In this document: one piece after another, positions 11,601 to 26,300 of the stretch
Layout of the letters: every line of letters starts with the position of its first letter
How positions within the stretch are numbered: position 1 is the first letter of the stretch
Assembly (NCBI RefSeq): GCF_018139145.2
Contig: NC_059480.1
Span: 10,168,428 to 10,232,427, forward strand
Origin: Gymnogyps californianus
Taxonomy: Eukaryota; Chordata; Aves; Accipitriformes; Cathartidae
Direction: 5' to 3'
DNA: 64,000 bases
Notes under the pieces: model-generated
The model's input: the letters and a program-made list of their open reading frames with translations, nothing else
The model's database searches: none
Told to the model about the DNA's origin: nothing
Position numbers and translations under genes: made by a program

Positions 11601-14600
11601 TCCCCCACCCCCCTCCAGGAGTACCCCAAACTGAATTTGGTGTCACAAGCATGCAAGCATCGGCAGTCACAGGAGAGGAGTTCAGTAGCTACAGTTGCTC
11701 AGTACTGTTGCAAGATTGGACCCTTGTTAGGACAAAGAATATATCTTGATCTATTTATTAAATGTGTAAATTTTTGTCATTCTGCATGAGTTTAGTAATA
11801 GAAAACGTCAGTGATAAACCAATATATAAAGTATCAGGTTGGTGCATGCAGCAGGAGAAAGGCTTTTTTATTTTGGTCTTTTTGCAATTGGAATGACTTT
11901 GTCCTCTTGTATGAAAAGTAAATATCATAATAAAAGGAGATTCAGCATATCCTTAAGTGTCAGCTTGTTTTTGACCTCCAAAAAGAAAGGGAAACAATGA
12001 GGAAAAAAATGCAGTATTGTTGTCATAAAAGACAGTGTGAAGCAGATCAAGTTCAATATGTCTCAGGGGGAAAATGGATCAGAACTGTGTTTATTGAAAG
12101 CCTGCTGAAGTTATCTTCAGTATGAAATTTCATATTATATTTCAGGAGTAAAATCTGATCACTGGAGAAATCGATGGCAAAACTGCCATTAAGGTCGCTA
12201 GGGTGGGGTTTCTCTGTTGTATAGGTTTATCTGAATTTAACTCAACATATGCAGAAACTAGGCTTTACTAGAAGACAAAAATGGAAAATATAGTGAAATA
12301 GCCATCTACTGGGGAAATGGCCCAGACTAACCATCAAAAAGCAGATAACGTTTGAGAAGTTCGGAGACAGTGGAGTTAGAGCTGTCTATGCTGTTAGCAT
12401 TGTTTTTAATCAGGTAGGCTTTGTGCTGTAGACAGAGACTCCCAGGAAGAGGCTATGGTATCTGGACTTACTTTTCTTAATCAGGAAGGTTAGGAATTGG
12501 TCTAAAATGATGTCTACTGAAGCATCAGTAACATTGATAGAGTCTGTTTAGCTCATTGTCAGCTTCCCAATTCACTCCTTTGCAGATACTGTGCCACTTA
12601 TGGTGAATATATAGAATGGCTCAATGTATATTCTAGCCCAGTGGAGTTCTAGCCACTTCCAACATGAAAGCTGTGTGAAATTGCATGCATGCATGTTGGG
12701 CTGCAGTAAGACCTCCTTCACTGGTGTTACACTGCAGGGATTAGTAGGAGATACCTATACCCATGCCTGAAAGTACTTTAAGATCAATTTAGTGACCCTG
12801 AACATCAGCCTTACACTCATGTTCAGGCTTAGTTGATAGAAAAGGTTGTCTTGGGAGGTGGAAGAGGTGATAGGAGCAGACCCTTTGCATCCTCTGAATC
12901 TTCATGATTTTATCAGTCAGGTTACCATTGTACAGAAATAATTTTGATATAGAAACATGGAGAACAAGGGAAAAAAATTATTGGTGTGCTTTTTAAGTAT
13001 TAACTGCCTGAAACCAACTGCTTGTTGCCATTACTACTTCAAGTGATCAAAAACGGGGGAAAAAAATTAAAGGGTGGAAAAATATTTCTCCCTTCTCTTT
13101 TCATCCCTTGCAGATTGCTTACTGCATGGATGTAAAAGCATTTTGTTCTCGTGTTCAGGGCTGTGCCTGAAGGCCCGAGTGGATTGCTAGAATCTATAAG
13201 AGCTTTTAATTTATTTTTTTTTTTAGAATCAGTGCCTACCCTGATCAGAATTTTGCTTGTCCAGCAGTGTAATAAAGATTAGAAATATGGCAGTATATTA
13301 GGAAATGGAGGAAAGATTTTTGTTGCTGATTACACAGGGACTCTGCCCCTAAAATCTGTGTGCAGACAGGATACTCGTTGCCTGTTCAATAAGATCACTT
13401 CTAGTTGCAGTGCTGGCATGGTTCTCAGGCTGATTCTGAGAAGTCACACCATCCTTCTTCGGGGAAGGGAGGAATGCTTTAGTAGTGAAGAAGCAAACAT
13501 GCCTTAGAGAGCTGAGTTCAGCTGCCAAGTCTGCCAGTGTGTCACTCAATCACTCTCTGCATCGACTCCTTGTTTGTAAGATGAGGACCCCCCTCACAGG
13601 GCTGTGTGAGGATAATGCCACTCAGGATTGTAATGTCTTAGGACCTTACAGTAATCGGTATTTAAAATAAGATGGCGGCACAATTCTGTTTTATTAAAGT
13701 TCTATTTTACTTGTTTAATAAGTAGTTAATCCAGTTGTATGGAACTTAGATAGCCAGTATGTTTCTTGAAATTATACCTTGGCTTTAGTCACCTGTAGTA
13801 TTTACTGATGTGTCTATTCACCAGAGTTCTTGCAACTCCCAGGGTGTCTGCTGCTGAGTGGAAAATGTTTGGGGCCTTACTGAGAGCTTTTAGGCTGCCT
13901 GCTATGGAGCCAGGAGTGACCTAGGGATCTAAGCGTGTCTGTGCTCCATGCTGCTTAGCTGGAGGTGCTGTAAACCCAAGTGTCTGTCATACCTGTGGAA
14001 GAAATATGGAAGCTTGGAGAATTCAAGGGCTTTAGAGTTCTGAAGGTCTCAGCTCAGCTGGGATTTCTTGTCCATTCTTGGAGCTTCAAGCTGTTGTTGG
14101 GCAACAGATGACCAGGGCTTATGGGCTCATGTCTACCTTACTGAGAAATATAGGAAACTATTTCACAATATTTTTTTCCAGATTTTAAACTTGAAGAAAA
14201 TTTTGAACTTTTTTGTTCCAAAAAATGGAACAGTATTTTTCACCTGAACTTTGGAATATCCTGCAGAATAGGAATTTTGTCTGGTGATCTGCTCTGGTGC
14301 AACTTTATCTAAACTGCAAAAAGGACTCGTTGTCCTGGGATGGAAGCCTTTTCAGTCCAATTCAAACTGAGATTCAGGGAGGTCAGTGTTGTTGTAACAA
14401 GGATATTAGGAAAAGGGAAGGGGTGGGAGAAAACCTTTTTGGGATTTGAACAATGTATAACTGGATGGATCTGCGTCGCTTGGAAGAAGAGACTCTTGGT
14501 TTTTATCTCCTCTTGTCTTGAGTAATGTTGTTCTGTGTTCTGAATTGCTTTGTTTATTATCCTTTAGACAGGAGAAAGTCTAAAAAAATTGTCTCTTACA

Positions 14601-14666
14601 GAGATGTTAATTACAACTGACACAATCTCGCTGTCGTAAACCATAAGCTATTTTCCTACTGATTGA

Positions 14667-14939
<273 letters not shown>

Positions 14940-15441
14940 TAAATATTTTGACAAAAAGATGAGTGGTCTGGCAGAGTGAATGAACAGTGAGGGGCTTGGT
15001 CTCAGATATGGTAAATATGTGTAGACCAGTTGATTTCTAAGCAGCTTGCTAGTAAAAGCAGTACAGACCATTGGTCCACGTCAGGCTGCTAATTCCACAT
15101 GGTTTATATTGTGTAGATGTGATACTGAATGGTTCTGCCTCCCTCAATGGAAGAGAGTATTCCCATCCAAATATATTCAGTTTGAGCATGTGTGGCATCT
15201 TCAGCAGGTGTGATTCATAAAAAGTTTAGGTGTTTGGAATAGGAGATGTAGATCTAGTGGAAAACAGGTCCTCATCCACTCAGTGCTTTTAGATGGACAG
15301 TGTGTACTTTGTGCAAAGATATATTTGTGTGTGAGCTCTTGCAAGACAGGGACAGCCTCACAAGTCAAAACAGACTCTCCTTGAGTTGATGTTTTAAATC
15401 TGGTAAATTTTCAAAGCTCTCTAATTGCTGTCTGAGGCTTT

Positions 15442-15458
15442 AAAAAAAAAAAAAAAAA
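15442..15458. repeat. A17 homopolymer
   Basis: Seventeen consecutive A residues. There is no clear retrocopy upstream and no target-site duplication that I can see. Confidence 0.85.
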
Positions 15459-15720
15459 GTCTGTTATTTATGATTTCCTCACTATTCTGCATGCTCTGAA
15501 GTCAGTAAAAATATTGCAATCATTTAAAGGAAAATGGATCAAGCCCCTGATGGGCAGAACCCTATAATGGCTCTTCTTGAACAATTCCATTGATTTTAAT
15601 TGACAGTTAATGAGAGGAGCACTCATGACCTGGCCTCTTGTGCCAATGGATAGCAATGAAATCTCTGCAGCCTCTTGGAGAGGAAAAGAAGGTTGAATGA
15701 GATAGATATAAGTGTTTATT

Positions 15721-15826
15721 ATATGCACATTTGCATATAGAAAAATGGCATTTTCTTGAGGAGAGGGACAAATTGTGTAATATAGGTAAATCATCCATCC
15801 AAATGCTGAACTTTTATATGCAAATG
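15721..15826. promoter_or_regulatory. Inverted octamer (POU-type) motif pair in intron 2
   Basis: CATTTGCATATA at 15728-15739 and its exact complement TATATGCAAATG at 15815-15826 form a perfect 12-bp inverted repeat with a 75-bp spacer. Each arm contains the octamer ATTTGCAT/ATGCAAAT bound by POU-homeodomain factors. The first arm is itself part of a small inverted repeat, ATATGCA then four bases then TGCATAT (15721-15738), which resembles a POU dimer site. It lies about 0.8 kb downstream of NYAP2 exon 2. Enhancer function is inference. Confidence 0.35.
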
Positions 15827-18800
15827 GATGGCTTGAGCACAAACTGATAGGAGGTCCTTTTGAATTTTTTCCCCCAGCGTGAATCTTCTGTATTTCAGTT
15901 TAAGTGATTAAATTTTATGCTATGTCTTGGGTACTGTACATCCACGTATAACAGACATGCTGTGCTGTAAACGTTCCAGCAATGCCTCAGTAGTCTGGTA
16001 ATTTTGATGGAATGTTAAAAGGAAAAGAGCAGCACATACAGTTTGACAGAGGGTGGAGAAGAAGCAACGTAAAGCAAAATTATGGCTGCTTTATGTTCCA
16101 GGAAGTAGAACTTCTTGGATTGTCACTAATTTGATTGGGGGGATAAGAATAATGTGAAATTAAGGTGAATAATGAGAGCCCATGCAATGTGTATTTTGGT
16201 ACCTTCTGGACTATTATCTTGTCAGCTCAACTTTTGGGTGATCTTTAGGGAGATTCAAACTATTGGGGAGTCAAAGCCATGGGCTGCTTGTAGCAGGAGC
16301 TATACTGTGCACAACTTCATGAGAGAAAATGTTTTCCCTTGCAGCAGATTAATGCAGGAGGGTTTGGTTTGTTTGGTTTGTTTTATGCTGGATACACATT
16401 TGGTTTCATTCTTGTCATCTTTGTTTAGTGTTCATCTCTCTCTTTTGATTACTGAATAGCTACATAAACTGCAAAATTTCCAAGAGGAAAGTGTAGGGAG
16501 ACCCACCTCAAAATGTTTCTTAATGTGATGGAGAAGGAAGTTAAGTTCTAGTTACATTAAGCAGAGGAAGAATTTGAATCTGTCTCACCTGCAAAGTGAG
16601 CACATACAAAAGTGCTAGTTAATAAATTGCTGTTTTAAAGTAGTGAGATGAAGAGTACTTTCTCGTCTTACATTGCTGGCTCTTCCCCACTGAGGAAAAT
16701 AAAAAAAAAAATAATCAGATTTGCAAATGTTTGAATTTGTTGAAATTTCACTATTTCATTAATTTAGAATTGGCTGGAAAAATAGATTCCCCAGTCCTCA
16801 TGGCAACTTCTTCATTTGATGATAAGCTATGTTAAACTGTCAATGTATACAGATATATTTAGAATATAGTCTTCAGAGTTGATAGCTAATTAGGCTGTGC
16901 TCTGACTAACCTATTTACATGCGCTTTTGTATGTGTGACTGTGAAGGTCACTAAGTGCCAGAAGATGTTTTGTTATGAATAAGTTTCTTGGGGCATTAGA
17001 GAGCAAATTGTGGATCTACCTGGTTCTTTATAGTCTTCTAGCCAAGCTTCTCTACCTAATTTCAATGGCGGTAACAGTATTTCCTACCTTGTGGTTGGTT
17101 TGTGTGGTTTTATTTATTGATTTGGCAAAGTGATTTGAAGAGTAGCTCTGGATAAGTGCAGATGATTTAGGGCTGAGCCAAACCATGAAATTCTTGCTCG
17201 TGCAAAACTGAGATCACTGAGAACAGAGCTCAGCTCCCCAGATACAGAGTCAGAAGACACAAGGAAGATTACTAGCAATGTAGTGGGTTTATCAGAGGAA
17301 CAGCATGTATATGTATGTGGATTGGAGGCATCAACATTTCTTGAATATAGCGCTTTTCTGTGGGAAACCATGTTTGCGGTGGTCCCCTCTAACTCCCTCC
17401 CCACTTGGCTTATCTCAGTAACATTGAGGGGGTAAACGATATCCATCTGAGGAAACAAAGTAGGAAAAGCACCTTAAGAAATCCTGGAAAATGCTGTCTT
17501 CGAGTCTTTTTCTCTGTCTTTTTCCTGTGTAAACTTGGAGAGGGAAAACAAGATATTTGTGATCAACTCTTGATTAGGAAAACTAAAAACAATTGCAGAC
17601 CAAGGGAGAACATCTGATTTGACTAAAGGAACCATGAAGTCTGAAGTTACTTAGGCTGATTGCAATTGAGTCTGCTCCCTGTAGTAACCGCCAGAGATTC
17701 ATCCAAGACCACGTTGTCTATTGAAACACAGCCATCAGGAAAGGTAAAGTAGGATTATTGATTTCTTCTTTGTTCTGTACTATTTTCCTTATATCTTTAC
17801 CTTATCTTGGTGGGTATTTATATTAACCCTAATTCCTGATAGTGTGGCCTAGATAGCAAGTGGTGCACATGTGCAGTGATAACAGTGCTACCAGTCTGGA
17901 GACTACCAACAGCTGAAAACAATCTCCTTAGCAACAAGGGAGTCATCCCCTGTGATTAACCGCAGGTAGATTTTGAGCAGGAGAGGGGGTTCCAGCAAAG
18001 TCTCCTTTTGCTTGTGGGAATCAAAATAAAGCAGCTATAACTCTTTGGCACCTACTGAAAATTACCTAACAGTCAGATTATTGAATTTTTTGAGAAGCTA
18101 TTCAGTTCTAGTGTTTGGATGGTCTCTTTTAGAAGAAGGCTGATCATGTATATTAACAACATAATAATGAGTAATTTTTTATCTAATAAAGTGGTGGTAT
18201 TCGCACACAAGACTACTTGGAAGCAGCTGTTATTTACCTAAATCATCTCATAACCATGCTGAATGACTTAAAAGTTCATTGAAATGCATTAGTCTGAGCA
18301 GTTTGGAAACAAGATCTGAAAAATTACCTAAAAAAAAAAAGCCGTTTGATTGTACATTTTGCCTTCCTAAGGATACATTGTGTTGCATTTCTTCAGTAGC
18401 AATCACACTGAAGGTACATCAGTGCTATCTCATCGTGTGTGGTTCTGATAGGTTAATTGTGGAGAAAAATGTATGGATCTATTGTACATTGCAGGGGATA
18501 TAACACATCGTATTGGATTGGGAAAAAAAGCAACTAATCTTTGCCTGATCTTGCTGGGCTGAGTCAGCTGATCTGATCTGAATTTCTGACCTAATTTTAG
18601 TATAGTACTTAGCGATCATGCAGAGAAAATAAGGTTAATGTGTTGATCAGTAGCTGAGAGTAAGCCACAATAAACATGTTAGTATATATATATAGGGCCT
18701 AATTTTTAGACCTTTTTTCTTCCATCTTTTATTCATCTGGTCTCACTACTTGATCATTGTCTGTTCAGGCAGCTGTGTCCAGACCAAGAGAACATACTGG

Positions 18801-21800
18801 CATATTGCCCACAGAGCTTATAAATTGCAAATAAAGTTATGAAGCAGTATCATTTTCACTGGCAATAAAGTTGCAGTACTGTGAGATGTACATTTGCCAT
18901 GATACGCTATCTGCCGTAGGCAGCGTTTCTGGGAACAGAAGGTAGATTTGCCTCAGCTGTTATGGGTGCCAGGGAAAAGGTGAGTATTTTGAGTTTACAT
19001 AGGGCATCTGTTAGAATGAGCAGTTGCTTTCTGACTCATCCATAATTGAAATACATATATTTAGATACTTTATTATACATAGCCTTGTGTGGATACTTCA
19101 CCAGTGCTTTTTTTTAATTGTATAAATACAAAATCTTGGTAGGAAACAAATAATGAACCTTCTTTCTCCTCTGAAGGCTGAGACTTTGCATTAATCATAG
19201 GGAGTGGCTGGGGTTGTACGCTTTCACAGGAGATGTTTGCTTTCAAAGTTCTGGCTTCTAGTTTTTAGATGTCATTCAAGCTACTGTTTCTGTTGGGGAA
19301 GTCATCATTTTGATTTGTAACACTATGAAGATGTGACTGCTCTGGTGTAAAGCTGATGGTGTTAGTGGGCATGAATTTCTACCTGCCAAATCCTGGACTT
19401 AGCCATCAAAATACTTGCTTCTACTTGTAACGGTTTCCCTTACTTGTAGCTCATTCCTAGCACCTAAATGGCTCTGTGGAAAGCCTTGTTTCTGCTTGTT
19501 GAGGGAAGTATACAGACAGATGCTGTCAAGAGGAGGAGCTTTTAGGAGCACTGTTCTGTGCTAAAGCTAGCAGAAATGGGCCAGCCAGCCAGTGGCAGAG
19601 TTAAGCTCTTGTAGTAAAGAAGGAAATGTAATGAACAGCTGTCATCCTAACCCCTCCTTCCTTTGGCAAATCAAATATTGAAGACTAACCCAGCGGCAAA
19701 AGTAAGATAATATTTTTCTCTTGCTCTATTTTTTTTTTTTTTAAGGTTGTGGAAGTAACTGAATTCAGGTATTATCTGTCTGTAGTTTTCTGTAGTTCCT
19801 GTCCTTAGGTTCCTTCATGAACAAGACATAAGTTATGTGTCCTTCAGCTAAAAGTTAAGTGTTATCAAGTGTGGGCGACAGCAAGCAAATATAAAAATAT
19901 TTCTATGCATGGGATTATTCACTGCCAAAAGCTCTGTTTAGCTGAGAAAATGTGTGTAATCTTAGAGTATATGGACATGCTGGGGTGTTTCTACCAAAAG
20001 ATTTCTACCAGAATCAAAAATAACCTAAGTAAAATAACTTCATTATGAACTTACTGTTTATAATAATGTCTTGAAATCAGAAAAATACTTCAGGTAAAAG
20101 AATGCTTAAAGTACTGTTTCTTCTTTTTCTGAACATTTGTCTGTAGTTGTAATTTTGCGTAGTGAGCTACGCTTTACATTTCTAAATTTGCAGGAATACT
20201 TATGCTTGCTAGATTGCAACATGCTTACAGCCAGACCTCAAGAAAAATGTGAAGGAAGTGCAAGAAATATTTTGGATCATGGCAAGGGGCTCGGTTGAAA
20301 TACCTGCAAGCACATTATTGACATGTTATAAATTACAAGCTTGTGAATCTGTTGTTATTGGTTTAGTGTGTCGGTGTGGGTGTTTTGTGTGGTTTATGTT
20401 TTTTTTGTTTGGGGTTTTTTTTTAAGTTCAAATCTGAGTTCACTCTGTGAATGTGACTTTCGGATATGAGGTCAGTGGTATGCGCTCCTTTAATCAAAGG
20501 GTTTGTGTTATAAGGAAGCTTAACTGTGGCACTGGTTGTTTTCTTTATCTTCCTCCTGGACATGTTGCATACTCATTTCATCCTAGATTAAATTATTGCT
20601 GTGATACCACCTTTGTGGTGGAAGTGGCTGATGAGGTGTGATAGAGACTAATTTTAGTATGATTTCAAAACTTTTTTCACATTAAAATATTGTAGGGTCT
20701 CTTGAAGTTGCATTGACGTAGAAAGAATAGCACTGGTAGCTTTTCATCAAGAGTAAGTAAAATGGTTGTGCAGTCAGTGACCTCCAAATGTATTTTTGTT
20801 GCATTTATAAGTAAACAGATGTGATGATCTAGCCAACAAATCCTCCCTTCCAAATGCTCATATCCATATGGCCGCCTGTATTATTGCCACACAAAATAAA
20901 CAACAGACACAATGCAAACTATATTGCTGTTGCTGTTATTCTGAGAAGTTTTATTTTAGGACAGTCATGCAACAAATGTCATAAAATTTACCATAGAAGC
21001 TGATGGCCTGCTTGGTAATCCCAAGTACCAAGGAAGTAAAGCAGAAATCATTATCAGTTTGGTATCTAAAACTTGATCTTATTTTCAATACATCTTCCTT
21101 GACTTTAGGGCTCCTGCCTACAACTTTTACTCTTTTTCGGGGTAGTTATATGATCTCTTCCGCTTCATCATTCCCCAAATTGCTCAGATGTATACTGGCC
21201 CACTATGTAAGTGGGTGCACTTTTGCTCAGGATTCATTTGCTATATTTAAAAGCGTAATTAGAAGTGTGGGTCATAGAGAGCCCAGAGGACTTCTAAAGG
21301 GGTTACAGACCCCCCTTTTCTTATTATTAAAATCCAGTCTAAGTGGCTCCATGCTATTGGTATTTGCAGGCTGTCTGACCACCTGTGTAAATGAGTGAAC
21401 TGGCCTTGCTTCAATTCCATTTGGGCATGTGTTCGCATACAACCTACAGGCTGGTGCCTCCTCGGCAGACTGAGTCATTCTGGAGGAGGTCTGTTGTACC
21501 ACTGGGAGACAGTCCTTGGCATACCATGGCCAAAAGATGCTGGGGGGCATATGGATCTTAATGACCAGTTTTTAGTCATTTGTTCCCATTCCACGTTTAT
21601 TTCTAGGTTTTTTTCTCACTATCTCTTTATTACTCTTTAACTATAGAATGTGGGATTGTAATTTTAACCTGGTAGTTAAAATTATCCAGCATTGCTTCTA
21701 ACCAAAAAGCCCCTCTTAGCAAGACAGAGATGCACGTAGAGCTGTGGGGAAGTAGATATTTTGCACAACACTGTAGGGTTCTGGTGGTGTGGCTATTTCT

Positions 21801-23068
21801 AGTCAAAGGTTTGCATTTGTTTGGAAATTCTCTTCAAGTGTATTATAAAATTGCATAGAGTAGAGCAGTGATAAATAAAAACTGTTATTGTGAAGACTGG
21901 ATTAAAAAAAAAAAGGAAGACTGTTTTCAAGGATGCCCAGATAGAGTCTTTATAGCTAATCTAGGATGGACTTCATTAATGGAGAAATACATTCAGTAAA
22001 ACGGCACAATTAATATGCCATGTAACATTAATAAAGTCTAGCGCAGGACTGCTGGCAAAATTGAAGCATTGATCTGTTCTGGTTCAAGGCTTCCAGTAAC
22101 CAAAAAGTACTCCATGCTGCAGTTCACTGACACCTGACAAATGTTGTAATTGCCTGTGACCTGAATTAAGAATTCATGTTACAACCTGAAGGACAGCTAC
22201 TTGTACAGAAGACATGCAGTAAGTAGTCTTATGACCTATAAGTAGCAAAATTGCAGCTAGCCACACTCCTAGACATGCACACATGCACGTTCAGCCACAT
22301 GCACTTTGGAAATTCTGCCAAAACTGTCTATAATAAACACTGGGAATACGCAGCACCAGTCTGAGAACCCAGCAGAACTGAAGGTCTGTGCTATCATTAG
22401 AATAATATGAGTGAATCTTTCTGTGCCTTCAGGAAAATCCATGTTTTAACAATACCTGTTCATAAAGTTGAAGAAAAACAAACCTGTTCTTTGAGCAAAA
22501 CAGCTCAGTGCATTGCTCTTTCCAGGGCCATAAATCACAGCTGTATTTGGCTGGTTTTAATAACAATAAAGATTACTTTATGCCCCACCCAGCTGGCAGG
22601 CGTTTGTTCTCCTTCTTGGCACCCTTCTGACAGGCTATGCATGCTTTTATTTATTTATTTTCCTCCACAGGAAAGCACAAACATAGTATGGTGCTTGATA
22701 ATTTGATTGGGATGTTTATTTTCTTAGCCTAAAGAAGAGAGTCTGCTCTTGGGTATACCCCTGAAAGCAGAGAATGTCAGTACAGACCACCTCTGCAACA
22801 GAAGCATCTGGTGACAGACATCTTGTTGCCGAGTTACGCTAGATCAGTGGCTAAAATTTGTATGAAAACAGGAATGTGCATGTGCACTGATTAGATTTTT
22901 ATGCGATTGGATTAAAATGGGAGTAAGGAGAGATTAGAGAAGAAATGGATTGCAGAGACATTACTAGCTGTAGGTTTTATAGTTAATTTGAGACTCCTTT
23001 TATTCTTCCTTCTGGCTTTCCGCTCTAATTTAACTTGCAATCCTAAGTGAAGTCGGTTTAAAAATATT

Positions 23069-23141
23069 TTAAAAAAAAAACCAAAACCAAACCAAACAAC
23101 ACAAAAACCAAACACAAAACCAACCAAACAAAAAAAACCCA
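23069..23141. repeat. A/C-rich low-complexity tract
   Basis: Irregular AAAACC, AAACC and AAAC units run for about 70 bp and end immediately before a GC-rich block. The complementary style of tract (G/T-rich) occurs near 20367-20423. Similar A/C units recur at about 34483-34516. Confidence 0.75.
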
Positions 23142-23353
23142 CCATGTGGAGTGTGTCCTCAGCACAGGGCCTTCATCAACAATACCCAGCCAGCAGCCAT
23201 CTCCTGTGCCGAGAGGCTGTGGCGGAGCTGGCGTGGGGTGAGCACTGCCAGCCCTTGGGAGAGCCCTGCTCAGCCGGGGGTTGGCAGTGCCAGCGCGCTA
23301 CTTGGGGTGAACGCTGCAGCTCCCTGTGCGAGCTGCCGGGAGCCTGCAAATGA
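23142..23353. other. Isolated GC-rich block in intron 2
   Basis: About 210 bp of markedly higher GC content than the surrounding intron, with several CpGs. Both strands are open in more than one frame (for example + strand 23144-23353 and minus strand 23176-23391). This follows from composition and does not by itself indicate coding. I recognise no protein domain. It could be an intronic CpG islet, a retrotransposed fragment, or an unannotated exon. Confidence 0.4.
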
Positions 23354-26300
23354 GCAAAGTGAGCTGGTTTGGTCCCACAGAAGGCAGTCATAAGTGGAAT
23401 TGTTTTTTATTTTATTTTTTTTATTGCACAGTACCCAAGGACCCCAAATGGAAATTAGATTCCTCTGAAACCCTAACCCACTGCGTGCACGCAGCACAAA
23501 GACAGCTCACAGCATGAGCTGAAATTGTACCCAACAGGTGACTAAAGAGACAGCTGAAGGGTTAGGAGACTGCTCATTTCCTTCCCTATATTAGTACAGC
23601 AAAGAATAAACTGAAGTGTATCCCCAGTGGTTGTGATGAATTACATCCAGCAGTACTCTCTGAAAGCTAGAGAAACAAACATTTCCAATAGACTCTGGCA
23701 GATGCTTCTGGAACGTGTCAAGATTGAGAAGGCCACAGCCAGCTAAACACCACAGAAATATTCCTGCCAACAAGCATGTTACTTGACAAAATTGTAACAT
23801 TTTAAAAGATCAAAAATGAGAGTAACTGTAGGGTTTACCATAAATTAATAGGATTTACCTGAGTTTAATCCATTTCTCCTCTTGGTGGATTATATAGGGC
23901 GTATCTCACCAGTAGATCCTCTGCTAGCTGAGGGCACTTTAGTTATTAAGTTGAGATCACATGTTAGGAGCCATTAAGTGAATTGCTTTGTACAGCCTTT
24001 CCCTGAATGCTAGGGCAAATGCAGTATTTCATACCCTTAGCTAATTTCATGCTGTAATTTAATTTCTGAAACATACTTTTAATTGAATCTTTAAAGACAA
24101 AAGGAAATGGCTGAGTCCTTTAGTATTGCAAAAGAGATTGTTTAAAAATGGAGCCCATCTAGAGAATAATCTTCTATAATTAAACGTAAAGTTTGTTTTG
24201 CTTCTCTGCATGCAGCTATGGAGAAGCAAATTCCTGCTGTCTGCAGAAAGCTCAGGGCTGAAAGAGAGGTATTGGGGAATGTGAGAAGTTATTTATCTTA
24301 TGCTCAGCTTTGTAACTCTGACATGAGACCATCCTGCAGCCCTCCACAATGTGCAAGTCTGAATAAGTAAACAAGGAGAGGCTAATTAAAAAATTAGTGT
24401 GCTAACGCCAAAATCACATTAGTAGGAGCTCTGACTAGTGATCTCATTTTTCTAATGTTTGGTAATGAGATGAACTTGAGAGAGATGGCAGCAATTTTGT
24501 CATAAACATAAACCGAGTAGCACAACAAAATCAGTTATTTGCATCTTGAAACTGCATCCAATATTTTAGTGGTTAGATTTTGATATTCATCTTCCGTAAG
24601 CAGAGAGATTCAAGGTTGTTTCAGTAAAAATCCATATAATCTGTTATGCAATTTTGTTACGGGAGGAACATCTTGATTGGATCAGTAGAGATGCAGGTCT
24701 TCAATTTTATGGACATCCGATTAAAAATAATAACAATCAACGCTAAATGCAGCCCACTCTAATGGAAAGGAAATCCTGGAGTATTGCTTTGTGTTTTAGT
24801 ATTCTGATTCCTTTAAATCAGCAAGTGATTTGCAATGGAGATTTTCCCTTTTATTGCTATTGGAGAAAAACCTACGATACAGTGGAAGTGAGATGTGTAT
24901 GGGGACATGAAGAATGTAAGTGGAGTAAGAAGCATAAGGTTAAAAAAAGAGAAGGATCTGAAATTAACCCATGAAGCCCCAACACAGTATCTTCTAACAG
25001 ACGGAAAGAACAAAAGCAGCATCTTGTTCTTTATGTGCTGAGAGAGCTCTGCACTTCCAGATGCGCTGAGTTGGTAGTAAATACAGGCATGAATGGTTCC
25101 GTAGGTTTCGAGACCAGCCCCATGTAAGTGACGGGAAGAGTTTGGAAGCCAGTGTAGGGGTGGGGGGGAATCCATTTGGCTTTAACTCAGATTTAATTTT
25201 TATTTGGTTTTCTTGTTGGAAGGAAACACTGAGAGAATCAATTGTCTTTTCAATACAGGTTATCCCTTTCCAAGCACTTCTACAAAAAGCACAGAGACAA
25301 AGGGCTGACTTTTATTAAAAATTCCAATTGCATTGAGGTCTGCCTGCTTTTACGTAATTGCTCAGAGGCTTGGGCACTCACTCTTTATGGTTAGGCTCCT
25401 TGTAATTTTTTGCTTGAACGTTGTTTGTTCTGTAGTATCAGAAATTATTTCAGGACTTTGATATCTTTTCTCTTGGAGTGCTAGCACACATGAAAATCAC
25501 CTGAACATGTGTTAAATGCTGAAGGTCAAGGTATACCAAAGGTCTTTGGGCATTTCATGTTAGATTCTGGCACCGTAGTGAGGTTCCTAAAAGTGCAGGA
25601 GTGGTGTGCCTTGCTGGAACTGACGTCAGTCAGGTAAAACAGTCCTATGGCTGTCCCTACAGAACAGAATCACCTCTATAAACCTGGCTTTGGGTTCCAG
25701 GTAGCTCCAGCCATATTCCATCACCGAGTTAGAAATGGCAGCCGATATGATGCAGGCCTTCATCAGCCTGTTGTATTAGCAAGCTGCTTAATTTTGGTAC
25801 CAGATGTTAAAACTCTGATATGTTTTCTACCTCAGTGTCAGGAACATCTTTCACAGGAATCTCTTGCGTTGACTGTCAGCCTGTGGATTACCACATTAAA
25901 AAAAGCAATGACTGAATTTGAGTTAGTTTGACATGTTTTTTGTTATTTCACTGAACAGTTGTCCTCCGTTCCTCTCCTGACCAGTTATATCTGTGTTTTG
26001 AGGGCTGAAGCAGAAGTACAATCTTCTGTGTATTTAAATGGAAAAGTATACTGAAATTCATGTACTGCAACATATGCCAAATATACAGCTGCTTTCAAAA
26101 ACTGAACTGATAGCATTTGTGTTACATGGCTATTGTTTTGAGATTAAAAGTTTTTAATCAGCATATCACAAATACCATTTAAGAGATAATTTAAATTGTT
26201 TCAGCTTTACATCTGAACTGTTAGGCTAAGCAAAGTGCAGCTTTTTTTCTAGGAAATCATATTCCTGCATTGTTAATCTGAATTCTGCTACATCTGTGAT

